Source: Calidithermus chliarophilus DSM 9957 (GTDB lineage Bacteria > Deinococcota > Deinococci > Deinococcales > Thermaceae). Taken from it: DNA of 42,440 bases. The position numbers were made by a program, and so were the translations under genes. Under the pieces are notes generated by a model. It made no database searches. It had not been told where the DNA came from and was given only the letters and a program-made list of their open reading frames with translations. This document shows, one piece after another, positions 18,269 through 25,720 of the stretch (position 1 is the first letter of the stretch; each line of letters starts with the position of its first letter). The stretch spans positions 930,038-972,477 of the forward strand of contig NZ_KE387023.1 in the NCBI RefSeq assembly GCF_000430045.1. Reading direction: 5' to 3'.

Positions 18269-19174
18269 TCATACCAGATCCACGTCCTTTCCGCTGCGCC
18301 GGTAGACCCGCAGGGCCACCAGCGTGAGGGCCATCAGGCCCAGGCTGATGGCGGCGGCGAAGGGCCAGTCGCGGCTGGCGCCGAACTGCTGCTGGATGAG
18401 GTTGCCCACCAGCAGGTACTTGGCCCCGCCCAGCAGGTCGGGGATGACGAACATGCCCATGGCCGGGATGAAGGTGAGGATCACCCCCACCGTGAGGCCC
18501 GGCAGGGTCTGGGGCAGGATGGCCTGGAAGAAGACGCGGGCGCGGCTGGCGTAGAGGTCCCTGGCGGCTTCGATGAGGCTGGAGTCGATGCGCTCCACCG
18601 AGGAGTACAGCGGCAGCACCATGAAGGGCAAGAAGGCCGAGACCATGCCGACGTAGACCGCGAAGGAGCCGGGGTAGAGCGCCGCGCCCGGCTCCGCGAG
18701 CCCCAGCGCCGCCGCGACCTGCGCGAAGGGCAGGTCGGGGGAGAGCAGCAGTTGCCAGGCGTAGGTGCGGATGACCAGGTTGGTCCAGAAGGGGATGATG
18801 ACCAGCGTGAGCCAGAGGTAACGGGTGCGCGGGGGCCGGCTGGCGATGAAGAAGGCCAGGGGGTAGGCCAGCAGCGCCGCGATGAGCGAGGTCACGAAGG
18901 CCACCCACACCGAGCGCCCCAGGATCAGCAGGTTGTCGGGGCTCCAGCCGAAGAGCCCGTAGCCCAGCAGCCGCCTGAGGTTCTCGAGGCTGAAGGTCCA
19001 GACGACCTCGCCGTAGGTGCCCCGCTCGGCGAAGGCCACCGCCACGAGCGCCAGGCTGGGCAGCACCAGAAAAGCCATCAGCCAAAGCGCCGCGGGCAGC
19101 AGGAACAACAGGCCGCGCCTCGAGAGCGCCCCCGGCGTGGTGAGCTCGCCGTACCAGACCAGGACGCGGTTCAC
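18269..19174 (-). CDS. potB: Polyamine ABC transporter permease (PotB-like)
   Basis: A 301-residue inner-membrane permease with six predicted membrane segments, the first at about 22-48. The EAA loop is IEAARDLYASRARVFFQAILPQTLPG. WTNLVIRTYAWQLLL is characteristic of PotB and related spermidine permeases. The start codon is GTG 19174, supported by GGAGG 6 bases upstream. Repeat arrays lie on both sides, between it and potA and between it and potC, so the operon carries long repeat spacers despite its single orientation. Confidence 0.93.
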   Translation of the reverse strand: MNRVLVWYGELTTPGALSRRGLLFLLPAALWLMAFLVLPSLALVAVAFAERGTYGEVVWTFSLENLRRLLGYGLFGWSPDNLLILGRSVWVAFVTSLIAALLAYPLAFFIASRPPRTRYLWLTLVIIPFWTNLVIRTYAWQLLLSPDLPFAQVAAALGLAEPGAALYPGSFAVYVGMVSAFLPFMVLPLYSSVERIDSSLIEAARDLYASRARVFFQAILPQTLPGLTVGVILTFIPAMGMFVIPDLLGGAKYLLVGNLIQQQFGASRDWPFAAAISLGLMALTLVALRVYRRSGKDVDLV

Positions 19175-19192
19175 GGGCAGCCTCCGAAGGTG

Positions 19193-19328
19193 CCGAACGC
19201 CGAACGCCCAACGCCGAACGCCAGAACGCGCTGATAGCTACATGCAAAACGCAAAACGCCAAACGCTAAACGCTGAAAACCACAGGCACCGGCGTCTTGC
19301 GTCTTGCGTTTTGCGTCTCGCGTTCCAC
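19193..19328. repeat. Heptamer repeats between potA and potB
   Basis: Bases 19193-19275 are ACGCCGA, AACGCCA and AACGCAA-type heptamers; 19292-19328 are GCGTCTT/GCGTTTT-type units that end near the potA stop codon. Confidence 0.88.
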
Positions 19329-19336
19329 GCCAAAGG

Positions 19337-20407
19337 CTAATCATCCAGCACCACCAGCGCTTCCTTCGGCAGGTGCACCACGACCTCCTGGCCCGGCCGC
19401 AGCGCGGGGTGGGCCGCGGCGCGCACGCGCAGGCCGCCGGGCTCGAGCCAGGCTTCCTGGTGGCTGCCGCGGTAGACCACGTCGCGCACCCGCGCCCGCA
19501 GGCAGTTGTGGCCCCTGGGGTCGGGCACGAGCTCGACCCGCTCGGGGCGGATGGCGAGGTTGCCCTGCTCCCAGCGGGGCGGGGCGGGGAGCTCGAGGGG
19601 CCCCAGCGGGGTTTCTGCGCCGCCGCCCTCGCGCCGGGCGGGGATCAGGTTGGCCGCGCCCAGGAACTCGGCCACGAAGCAGGTGCGGGGGCGGGCGTAG
19701 ACCTCCTCGGGGGTGCCCACCTGGATCACCTGGCCCTCGCGCATCACCGCGATGCGGTCGGAGACGGTCATGGCCTCGTCCTGGTCGTGGGTGACGAGGA
19801 TGAAGGTGGTGCCCAGGCTACGCTGCAGGCGGCGCAGACCCACCTGCACCTCGGCCCGCAGCTTGGCGTCGAGGGCGCTCATGGGCTCGTCCAAAAGCAG
19901 CACCTGCGGCTCGTTGACCAGGGCGCGGGCCATCGCCACGCGCTGCTTCTGGCCGCCGGAGAGCTGGTGGGGGTAGCGGGCCATGAAGCGCTCGATCTGC
20001 AGCATGCCCATGACCATCTCCACCCGCTTCTGCACCTCGGCCTGCGGCACGCGGCGGCTGCGCAGCCCGAAGGCCACGTTCTCGAAGACGCTGAGGTGGG
20101 GGAAGAGAGCGTAGCTCTGGAAGACGGTGTTGACCGGGCGCTGGTTGGCGGGCATGCCCGTGATGTCCGCGCCGCCCAGCCGCACGCAGCCGGCGCTGGG
20201 CAGCTCAAAGCCGGCGATGATGCGCAGCAGGGTGGTCTTGCCGCAGCCCGAAGGCCCGAGCAGCGTGAAGAACTCCCCGGCCTTGATCTCCAGGCTCACC
20301 CCGCCCAGCGCCGTCACCTCGCCGAAGCGCTTGACGACGTCCTCGACGGCGAGGGTGCCGGTGGCGGCTCGAGCCTGTGGGTTGACTGAGGGTCGGGTCA
20401 CTGCCAT
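19337..20407 (-). CDS. potA: Polyamine ABC transporter ATPase (PotA-like)
   Basis: A 356-residue cytoplasmic ATPase. It shows Walker A GPSGCGKT, Q-loop FQSYALFPH, signature LSGGQKQR, Walker B VLLLDEPMSALD and switch histidine in LVTHDQDEA, followed by a C-terminal TOBE-type domain of about 110 residues (LAIRPERVEL). ATG 20407 lies 10 bases after the amine-oxidase stop, with GAGGAA in the gap, so the two genes are probably co-translated. It powers the PotBC channel. Confidence 0.93.
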   Translation of the reverse strand: MAVTRPSVNPQARAATGTLAVEDVVKRFGEVTALGGVSLEIKAGEFFTLLGPSGCGKTTLLRIIAGFELPSAGCVRLGGADITGMPANQRPVNTVFQSYALFPHLSVFENVAFGLRSRRVPQAEVQKRVEMVMGMLQIERFMARYPHQLSGGQKQRVAMARALVNEPQVLLLDEPMSALDAKLRAEVQVGLRRLQRSLGTTFILVTHDQDEAMTVSDRIAVMREGQVIQVGTPEEVYARPRTCFVAEFLGAANLIPARREGGGAETPLGPLELPAPPRWEQGNLAIRPERVELVPDPRGHNCLRARVRDVVYRGSHQEAWLEPGGLRVRAAAHPALRPGQEVVVHLPKEALVVLDD

Positions 20408-20417
20408 CGTGGTTCCT

Positions 20418-22067
20418 CTAGGTGCTCACCAGGGCGCTTTCGCCCTTCTTCAGTACGGCCAGGATCTCCTCGGCCACCCGCTCCCCGCTCGCGCAGCCGC
20501 CCTCCATGTAGCCCTGGGCGTCGACGGAGGTGTGCTCGCCGCAGAAGTGCAGGCCCCCCACCGCCTCGGCCTCGGCGCCGGAGAAGGCGGTCCACTGCCC
20601 CACCCGGTAGGCCGAGTACGAGCCCTTGACCCAGGGGTCGGCCGGCCAGAAGGCCCGCACCGGGGCCACGCGGGGGTCCTGGGCGGCTTTGACCCCGGGC
20701 CAGATCTTCTCGAGGTCGCCCAGCCAGGCGGCGACCTGCGCCTCGGCCGTGCCCTTGCCCACCGCCAGCCCCTGCTTCCCGCCGGTGTAGTTGGAGAAGG
20801 GGCCGCCCACGCCCTCGGGGGTGCGCTTGGGCTCCCACTGGTTCTGGAAGGGGTAGTCGGTGAAGAGCTGGCCGCTGGCGCCGTAGCGGGTGCGCCAGAC
20901 GCGCTCTTTGAACTCGGCGATGAGCTTGGAATTGGTGCCGTAGCCGATCTCGCGGATGGCCTTGAACTTGACCGCCGGCAGCGGCACGCCGATGGCCACC
21001 TCGCGCAGCAGGGTGAAGGGCAGGGCCAGCACCACCCGCGGCGCCACCACCTGCACGCTCCTGCCGCCCTGGCGGAAGGACAGCAGGTACTGCCCGTCGG
21101 AGCGCTGGGAGATGGCCTCGAGCGCCGAGTCGAGCTGGATGGAGTCGCCCACGATCTGCGCCAGGCGCCGGGGCAGCAGGTCGTTGCCCCCCTCGACGGT
21201 GTAGCGCTCGTCGGAGGCGCCGAAGACGCGGAACTGGCCCTGCCCGCCGATGAGGTAGAGCAGGTTCAGGCACGACTGCTCGTCGGCCTCGAGGCCGTAC
21301 TCGATGGTGTAGGCCACCTCGAGCAGCTCCTGCATGAGCGGGCTGGCCCCCGCCCGCACCAGGTAGTCGCGGATGGAGAGGCTGTCGAGGAAGCGGCCGT
21401 TCTTGCCGGGGTCCTTGTAGCTGATGTAGGTGTAGCGGCCCAGCCCGGTGTCGATGAGGTCGGTGTCGATCTGGCGGGCGATGGGGCGGAAGCCGTCGAT
21501 AACCTCCTCGGTGGGCACGAAGCGCCCGCCGAAGTGGTAGACCTCGGGTTCGAGGCCCTTGTCGGCGGCGAAGAGGTCGCGCAGCTCGAGCTTGAGCTCG
21601 GAGGCCAGCCGCCGGATGGAGTAGTGCCAGGAGTCGATGAGCTCGCCGCCGATCTCGACCGGGCGCGAGAAGCGGCCGCGCAGGGTGTGCATGCGCCCGC
21701 CCACGCGGGTGTTGGCCTCGTAGAGCCGGAAGGGCACGCCGTTCTGCCACAGCCGGTAGGCCACCGTCAGCCCGGCGATGCCCGCGCCCACGATGGCGAC
21801 GGGCCTGCCCAGGCTGCTGCCGGAGAGGGCGGCGTTGGGCGGGGCGCTGCACCCCGCGAGCGCCGCCCCGGCCGCGCCCAGGCCTGCCTGGAGCACCGCG
21901 CGGCGCGAGAGCCGGGCGTCCTCGCGCTCGAGGGCGCGCCGCCGCTCGGCGGCCTGGAGTTGCCGGTCCCACCCCACGACCTCGTCGGTCTCGAGGCCTT
22001 TGATCTCGGCCAGCCGGGCCAGGCGGAACGCGCGTCGGAGTTGTCCCATCAACGGAGTGCGGCTCAT
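20418..22067 (-). CDS. Exported flavin amine oxidase (Tat-type lipoprotein)
   Basis: A 549-residue FAD-dependent amine oxidase predicted to oxidise an amine to an aldehyde, ammonia and hydrogen peroxide. An unusual N-region of about 50 charged residues precedes a twin-arginine signal (SRRAVLQ, 54-60) and a lipobox (LAGC, Cys73). The enzyme is therefore probably folded with FAD, exported by Tat and membrane-anchored outside the cytoplasm. The FAD fold begins VAIVGAGIAGL at 91-100, followed by EANTRVGGRMHTLRG and IGGELID; the C-terminal FAD segment is LHFCGEHTS...GYMEGGCASGERVA. ATG 22067 follows GGGAGGTGGAG. The cluster points to putrescine or another polyamine as substrate, but monoamines cannot be excluded. 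Confidence 0.88.
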   Translation of the reverse strand: MSRTPLMGQLRRAFRLARLAEIKGLETDEVVGWDRQLQAAERRRALEREDARLSRRAVLQAGLGAAGAALAGCSAPPNAALSGSSLGRPVAIVGAGIAGLTVAYRLWQNGVPFRLYEANTRVGGRMHTLRGRFSRPVEIGGELIDSWHYSIRRLASELKLELRDLFAADKGLEPEVYHFGGRFVPTEEVIDGFRPIARQIDTDLIDTGLGRYTYISYKDPGKNGRFLDSLSIRDYLVRAGASPLMQELLEVAYTIEYGLEADEQSCLNLLYLIGGQGQFRVFGASDERYTVEGGNDLLPRRLAQIVGDSIQLDSALEAISQRSDGQYLLSFRQGGRSVQVVAPRVVLALPFTLLREVAIGVPLPAVKFKAIREIGYGTNSKLIAEFKERVWRTRYGASGQLFTDYPFQNQWEPKRTPEGVGGPFSNYTGGKQGLAVGKGTAEAQVAAWLGDLEKIWPGVKAAQDPRVAPVRAFWPADPWVKGSYSAYRVGQWTAFSGAEAEAVGGLHFCGEHTSVDAQGYMEGGCASGERVAEEILAVLKKGESALVST

Positions 22068-22116
22068 AACTCCACCTCCCCAAACCAGGACCAACGGGGG
22101 AATATGTCGTAGAACG

Positions 22117-23409
22117 TCAGGCCGTGGCGGCCTCGAAGCTGTGCCCCAGGATCTCCAGGCCCTTGCGCACCTCGTCCTCGCTCGCGACCAGCGGCACCAG
22201 GCAGCGGATGACGTTGTGGTGCATCCCGGCCTTCATCAGCAGCAAGCCGCGCTCGCGGGCCGCGTCGAAGACCCGGGTGGTGAGGGCGGGGTCGGGGGCC
22301 TTGCTCTCGCGGTCGCGCACGAGCTCCATCGCGACCATCGGCCCCAGGCCGCGCACGTCCCCGACCTGGGGGAAGCGCTCTTGGATCTCGCGGAAGCCCT
22401 CGTGCAGGATCTCGCCCAGCCGCCGGCCCTTCTCCAGAAGCTTCTCCTCCTCGAAGACCTCGAGCACCGCCAGCCCCGCCGCGCAGGCCAAGGGGTTCCC
22501 GGCGAAGGTGCCGCCCAGCCCGCCGGGCATGGGCGCGTCCATGATCTCGGCCTTGCCCAGCACCCCGGCGATGGGCAGCCCCCCGCCGATGCTCTTGGCG
22601 AAGCAGATGAGGTCGGGCTCGACGCCGGCGTGCTCGATGGCCCAGAACTTGCCGGTGCGCCCGATGCCGGTCTGGATCTCGTCGTCGATGAGCACGATGC
22701 CGTGCTTGGCGGTGAGGCTGCGCAGGGCCTTGAGGAAGGGGGTGGGGGCGGGCACGAAGCCGCCCTCGCCGAGCTGCGGCTCGATGATGACGGCGGCGAC
22801 GCGGTCGGGGGCGATCGCCGTGTCGAAGAGCTCGTGCAGGCCGTCCATGGCCCGGCGGGTGTCGAGGCCGTGGTACTCGTAGGGGTAGGGGGCGTGGTAG
22901 ACCTCGGGGGCGAAGGGCCCGAAGTTCTGGCGGTAGGGCGTGGCCTTGCCGGTGAGGCTCATGCCCAGCAGGGTGCGGCCGTGGAAGGCGTTCTTGAAGG
23001 CGATCACCCCGGGACGCCCGGTGTAGGCGCGCGCCACCTTCACCGCGTTCTCGGTGGCCTCGGCCCCGGTGGTGACGAAGAAGGCCTTCTTGTCGGCGTC
23101 GCCGGGCGCGCTGTCGCACAGCTTCTCGGCGAGCTTGATGTAGGGCTCGTAGGCCGTGACCTGGAAGCAGGTGTGGGCGAAGCGCTCGAGCTGCGCCTGC
23201 ACCGCCGCCACCACGCGCGGGTGGTTGTGCCCGACGTTGAGCACCCCGATCCCGCCGATCCAGTCGAGGTACTCGCGGCCGTCGACGTCCCAGATCTTGG
23301 CCCCCTGGGCCTTGGCCGCCACCACCGGGTGCACCTGGGAGACGCCGCGCGGGACCACCTTGTGCCGCAACTCCAGCAACGCCTGGTTGCGGGACTCTGT
23401 CGTGGGCAT
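22117..23409 (-). CDS. gabT: 4-aminobutyrate aminotransferase (enterobacterial-type GabT)
   Basis: A 430-residue class III PLP aminotransferase. Its N-terminus (VVPRGVSQVHPVVA, WDVDGREYLDWIGGIGVLNVGH) is close to that of E. coli GabT. It also has TTGAEATENAVKVAR, NAFHGRTLLG, IDDEIQTGIGRTGK and Lys272 in FAKSIGGGLP. AGGAGG precedes the ATG. It likely converts GABA to succinate semialdehyde for GabD at the end of the cluster. A second, differently derived aminotransferase is at 14728, so one of the two may act on putrescine or another omega-amine. Confidence 0.92.
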   Translation of the reverse strand: MPTTESRNQALLELRHKVVPRGVSQVHPVVAAKAQGAKIWDVDGREYLDWIGGIGVLNVGHNHPRVVAAVQAQLERFAHTCFQVTAYEPYIKLAEKLCDSAPGDADKKAFFVTTGAEATENAVKVARAYTGRPGVIAFKNAFHGRTLLGMSLTGKATPYRQNFGPFAPEVYHAPYPYEYHGLDTRRAMDGLHELFDTAIAPDRVAAVIIEPQLGEGGFVPAPTPFLKALRSLTAKHGIVLIDDEIQTGIGRTGKFWAIEHAGVEPDLICFAKSIGGGLPIAGVLGKAEIMDAPMPGGLGGTFAGNPLACAAGLAVLEVFEEEKLLEKGRRLGEILHEGFREIQERFPQVGDVRGLGPMVAMELVRDRESKAPDPALTTRVFDAARERGLLLMKAGMHHNVIRCLVPLVASEDEVRKGLEILGHSFEAATA

Positions 23410-23485
23410 GGGTTCCTCCTTTGGCTCACCAGCCTATTGGGGCCCCCGTGCGCCCGGCTATGGCGCCGGGCCACGAATTGCGCCC

Positions 23486-25084
23486 TCATTTATTGTGGCC
23501 CAGCTCCAATAGCTGCAGCCCGAGCTGGAGGCGGAACTGGGCCTGGGGGTCGCGCAGGTCGAGGCCGGTGAGCTGCTCGAGGCGCTCGAGGCGGTACCTC
23601 AGGGTGTTCTCGTGGACGCCCAGCGCGTGGGCGGTGCGCTTGAGCTGGAAGCCGTGCCGGGCCAGCGCCTTCAGCGTCTCCAGCAGCGCCTCGCGCCCGC
23701 GCTCGGCCTCCAGCGGCCCGAACAGCTCGCGCAGCAGGTCCTGCTGGGCCTGGGCATCCCCGGCCAGCACGCGCGGCAGCAGGAGCTGGGCGTAGGTGCT
23801 CACCCGCCCCGGGCGCAGGTGCGGCAGCAGGGCCTGCGACTCGCGGTAGCTCTCGGCCACCCCGGCCCAGCCCGCGCGGGCGCGGGAGAGCCCCAGGCTC
23901 AGGCCCTTCTGCGGCAGCCGCTCCCACACCCGCGCCGCGTCGAAGCCCTCGGGCAGCAGGAAGAGGACCTGGTTGAGGAAGACCGAGATCAAAGGGGCCA
24001 GCCCCTGCTCGCGCAGCAGCTTGCGCAGGCCCTCGGCCAGGCGCTCGCGGCGGTTGAAGCCCTCCGGGCTCAGCGGCACCGGCTCCTCGAGCACCAGCAA
24101 AGCCAGGTAGTAGCGGCCCTCGGGGTGGAAGCCCTGCAGGCGGGCGCGCTCGAGGTTGTGCGGGGTGGGCTCGAAGCGGCCCTCCAGCAGCGCGTCGAGG
24201 AAGGCGTAGCCCAGCCGGGCCTCGCGCTGGGCGATGTCGCGCTGGTGCATCAGGTGCAGCCCCGCCACCGTCGCGGCGTGCTCGGCGGCGCGCATGTCGA
24301 GCTCGGAGAGGGGCTCTTCCCCCTCGATCAGCCACACGCTGCCCACCAGCTCGCCCCCCAGCCGGATGGGGCAGACCACCCGCCCCACCATCCCGATCTC
24401 GGGCCGCGCCGGCAGCCGCAGCGGCCCCAAGCTCTCCCGCAGCCGGCGCTCGAAGCCGATCTCCTGCAGGTAGTGGCTGAGCTCGGGGGTGGTGCCGCCG
24501 GAGGCGATGGAGCGCAGGCGCAGCTCGTCCTCGCCGCCGGTGAGGGCGTAAGCCAGCAGGTTGCCCTCGAGGTCCTCGAAGACCACCGAGCGCCCGATGA
24601 GCCCGCTGAGCACGTCGGCCAGGGGTTGCAGGCCGCCGGCCTCGAGCGCCGAGAGCGTGAGCGCGCGGTGGATGGCCTCCGAGCGCTCGATGACGCTGTA
24701 CTGGCGGGCCAGGAGCTGCTGGTTGAGCTCCCCGATCACCTGGGAGAAGGGCACCTCCCAGGGCAGCTCGACGGCCGGGATGCCCGATAGCTCGGCCTCC
24801 TCGCGGGCGACCTCGGGGAAGCTCTCGAAGAACTGGGGGACCGCCAGCACGACGGCCGCGGGCTCGGCCCGGGCGATCTGGCGCATGAAGGCGCGCAGGG
24901 CCTGCTCCTCGCGGGGCCAGGCGTAGCCGGTGGTGAGGAAGAGGAAGCCGGGCCGGATCCACTCCTGGGGGTCGGGGATGTCCACCGCGTGCGCCCCCAG
25001 CACCCGGCTGTTCAGCCGCGCTGCCGCCGCGACCACCCGGGCCCGGCTGAGGGCGGGCAGGCGGAGGGCCTCGAGCAGGGTCAT
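23486..25084 (-). CDS. PucR/CdaR-family transcriptional regulator
   Basis: A predicted 532-residue cytoplasmic regulator. The N-terminal PucR-type sensor domain begins MTLLEALRLPALSRARVVA; a central GAF/GGDEF-like region follows; the C-terminal helix-turn-helix is LKRTAHALGVHENTLRYRLERLEQLTGL. The start at ATG 25084 fits the family N-terminus and possible leaderless transcription, because TTGACA (25124-25129) and TAGAAT lie just upstream. In-frame TTG codons at 25093 or 25129 are alternatives, but the latter would overlap the -35 box. Such proteins control purine, amine or sugar-acid catabolism; as first gene of the cluster it is likely its regulator. Confidence 0.88.
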   Translation of the reverse strand: MTLLEALRLPALSRARVVAAAARLNSRVLGAHAVDIPDPQEWIRPGFLFLTTGYAWPREEQALRAFMRQIARAEPAAVVLAVPQFFESFPEVAREEAELSGIPAVELPWEVPFSQVIGELNQQLLARQYSVIERSEAIHRALTLSALEAGGLQPLADVLSGLIGRSVVFEDLEGNLLAYALTGGEDELRLRSIASGGTTPELSHYLQEIGFERRLRESLGPLRLPARPEIGMVGRVVCPIRLGGELVGSVWLIEGEEPLSELDMRAAEHAATVAGLHLMHQRDIAQREARLGYAFLDALLEGRFEPTPHNLERARLQGFHPEGRYYLALLVLEEPVPLSPEGFNRRERLAEGLRKLLREQGLAPLISVFLNQVLFLLPEGFDAARVWERLPQKGLSLGLSRARAGWAGVAESYRESQALLPHLRPGRVSTYAQLLLPRVLAGDAQAQQDLLRELFGPLEAERGREALLETLKALARHGFQLKRTAHALGVHENTLRYRLERLEQLTGLDLRDPQAQFRLQLGLQLLELGHNK

Positions 25085-25097
25085 CGTCGTCAATGCT

Positions 25098-25129
25098 GAT
25101 TCTAGGTTTCTCCAGGGTGACTTTGTCAA
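25098..25129 (-). promoter_or_regulatory. Putative promoter of the regulator gene
   Basis: On the minus strand TTGACA (25129-25124) is followed about 19 bases later by TAGAAT, which ends roughly 14 bases before the chosen ATG. The spacing is slightly long. It overlaps the palindrome at 25115-25138. Confidence 0.45.
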
Positions 25130-25138
25130 AAGTCACCC
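25115..25138. promoter_or_regulatory. 10-4-10 palindrome at the regulator promoter
   Basis: Perfect arms GGGTGACTTT and AAAGTCACCC with spacer GTCA, overlapping the putative -35 box. It could be an operator. However, CTCCAGGGTGA and TCACCCCGACC bracket both this site and another at 29406-29438, so it may instead be a member of a dispersed repeat. Confidence 0.55.
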
Positions 25139-25245
25139 CGACCGGCCCTCGCGAACATGCCGCCGCTAGGGGGTGGCGTACGCCACAGCCGCCGTGCGGC
25201 TAACCTGGCGGGGCGGCATGCTCGGGAGCGAGAGGGAGAATGAGG

Positions 25246-25295
25246 GCTCCGGCCTGGGTTTGTTACCCTACCTCCTGACAAGCCCAGGCCGGAGC
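25246..25295. other. Long stable hairpin
   Basis: Arms 25246-25258 and 25283-25295 are perfectly complementary over 13 bases (GCTCCGGCCTGGG) and extend inward five more pairs with one G-U, leaving a 14-base loop at 25264-25277. The loop reads CCTCCT on the + strand, so AGGAGG on the - strand. There is no T tract. Its role is unknown. Confidence 0.6.
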
Positions 25296-25580
25296 TACTT
25301 AAGTGTCCTGGGGGGAACCTGCTTACACGTCCTCCCGGCTCGCGCTCGAGGCGGCCGGTTCTGCCTTCTGCCGGATAATAGACCCGGATCGTGGATCGAC
25401 CGCGTAATTTCCCGACAAACTGCCTCTGAAAAAGGTTCTCATGAGATATTAACCTATAAACTGGACTGCGAGCCTTTCTCGACCACAACGCTTATCGCAT
25501 CGAGAAACCGGTATCGTTTTACCTACAGAGTTGCTTTAGCGGGAATGGACGCAATCTGAACTAAATTAAGAAGCTTCTAG

Positions 25581-25586
25581 TATAAT
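25581..25586 (+). promoter_or_regulatory. Candidate -10 box
   Basis: A consensus TATAAT in the AT-rich segment upstream of the lipoprotein gene. No good -35 box is seen 16-18 bases before it. Confidence 0.4.
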
Positions 25587-25720
25587 CTCATTCGTTCTAA
25601 TAGATGTGCAGTGCGTGAGCCCTATCCGTGGGGAGAAGGGAGGTCTGGGCGGTTGTAGCCATTCGCAGGTGCCCTCGAGCTGTGTCGATCAATTTGGTCC
25701 AAGGAATTTGGGGGTTGTCG

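Larger units (their letters stand above)
25139..25720. other. AT-richer divergent intergenic region and leader
   Basis: No gene is supported here. The part from 25370 to 25610 is clearly less GC-rich than the rest of the window and holds a TATAAT at 25581-25586, a 10-base palindrome AGAAGCTTCT at 25569-25578, and 8-base inverted repeats TTTCTCGA (25475-25482) and TCGAGAAA (25500-25507). The long hairpin at 25246-25295 is listed separately. If the TATAAT is used, the lipoprotein gene has a leader of about 130 bases. Confidence 0.5.

Noticed and set aside
25126-25488. Possible 120-codon gene upstream of the PucR-type regulator
   Set aside because: It spans the long hairpin and AT-rich leader, has no ribosome site and overlaps the regulator promoter.
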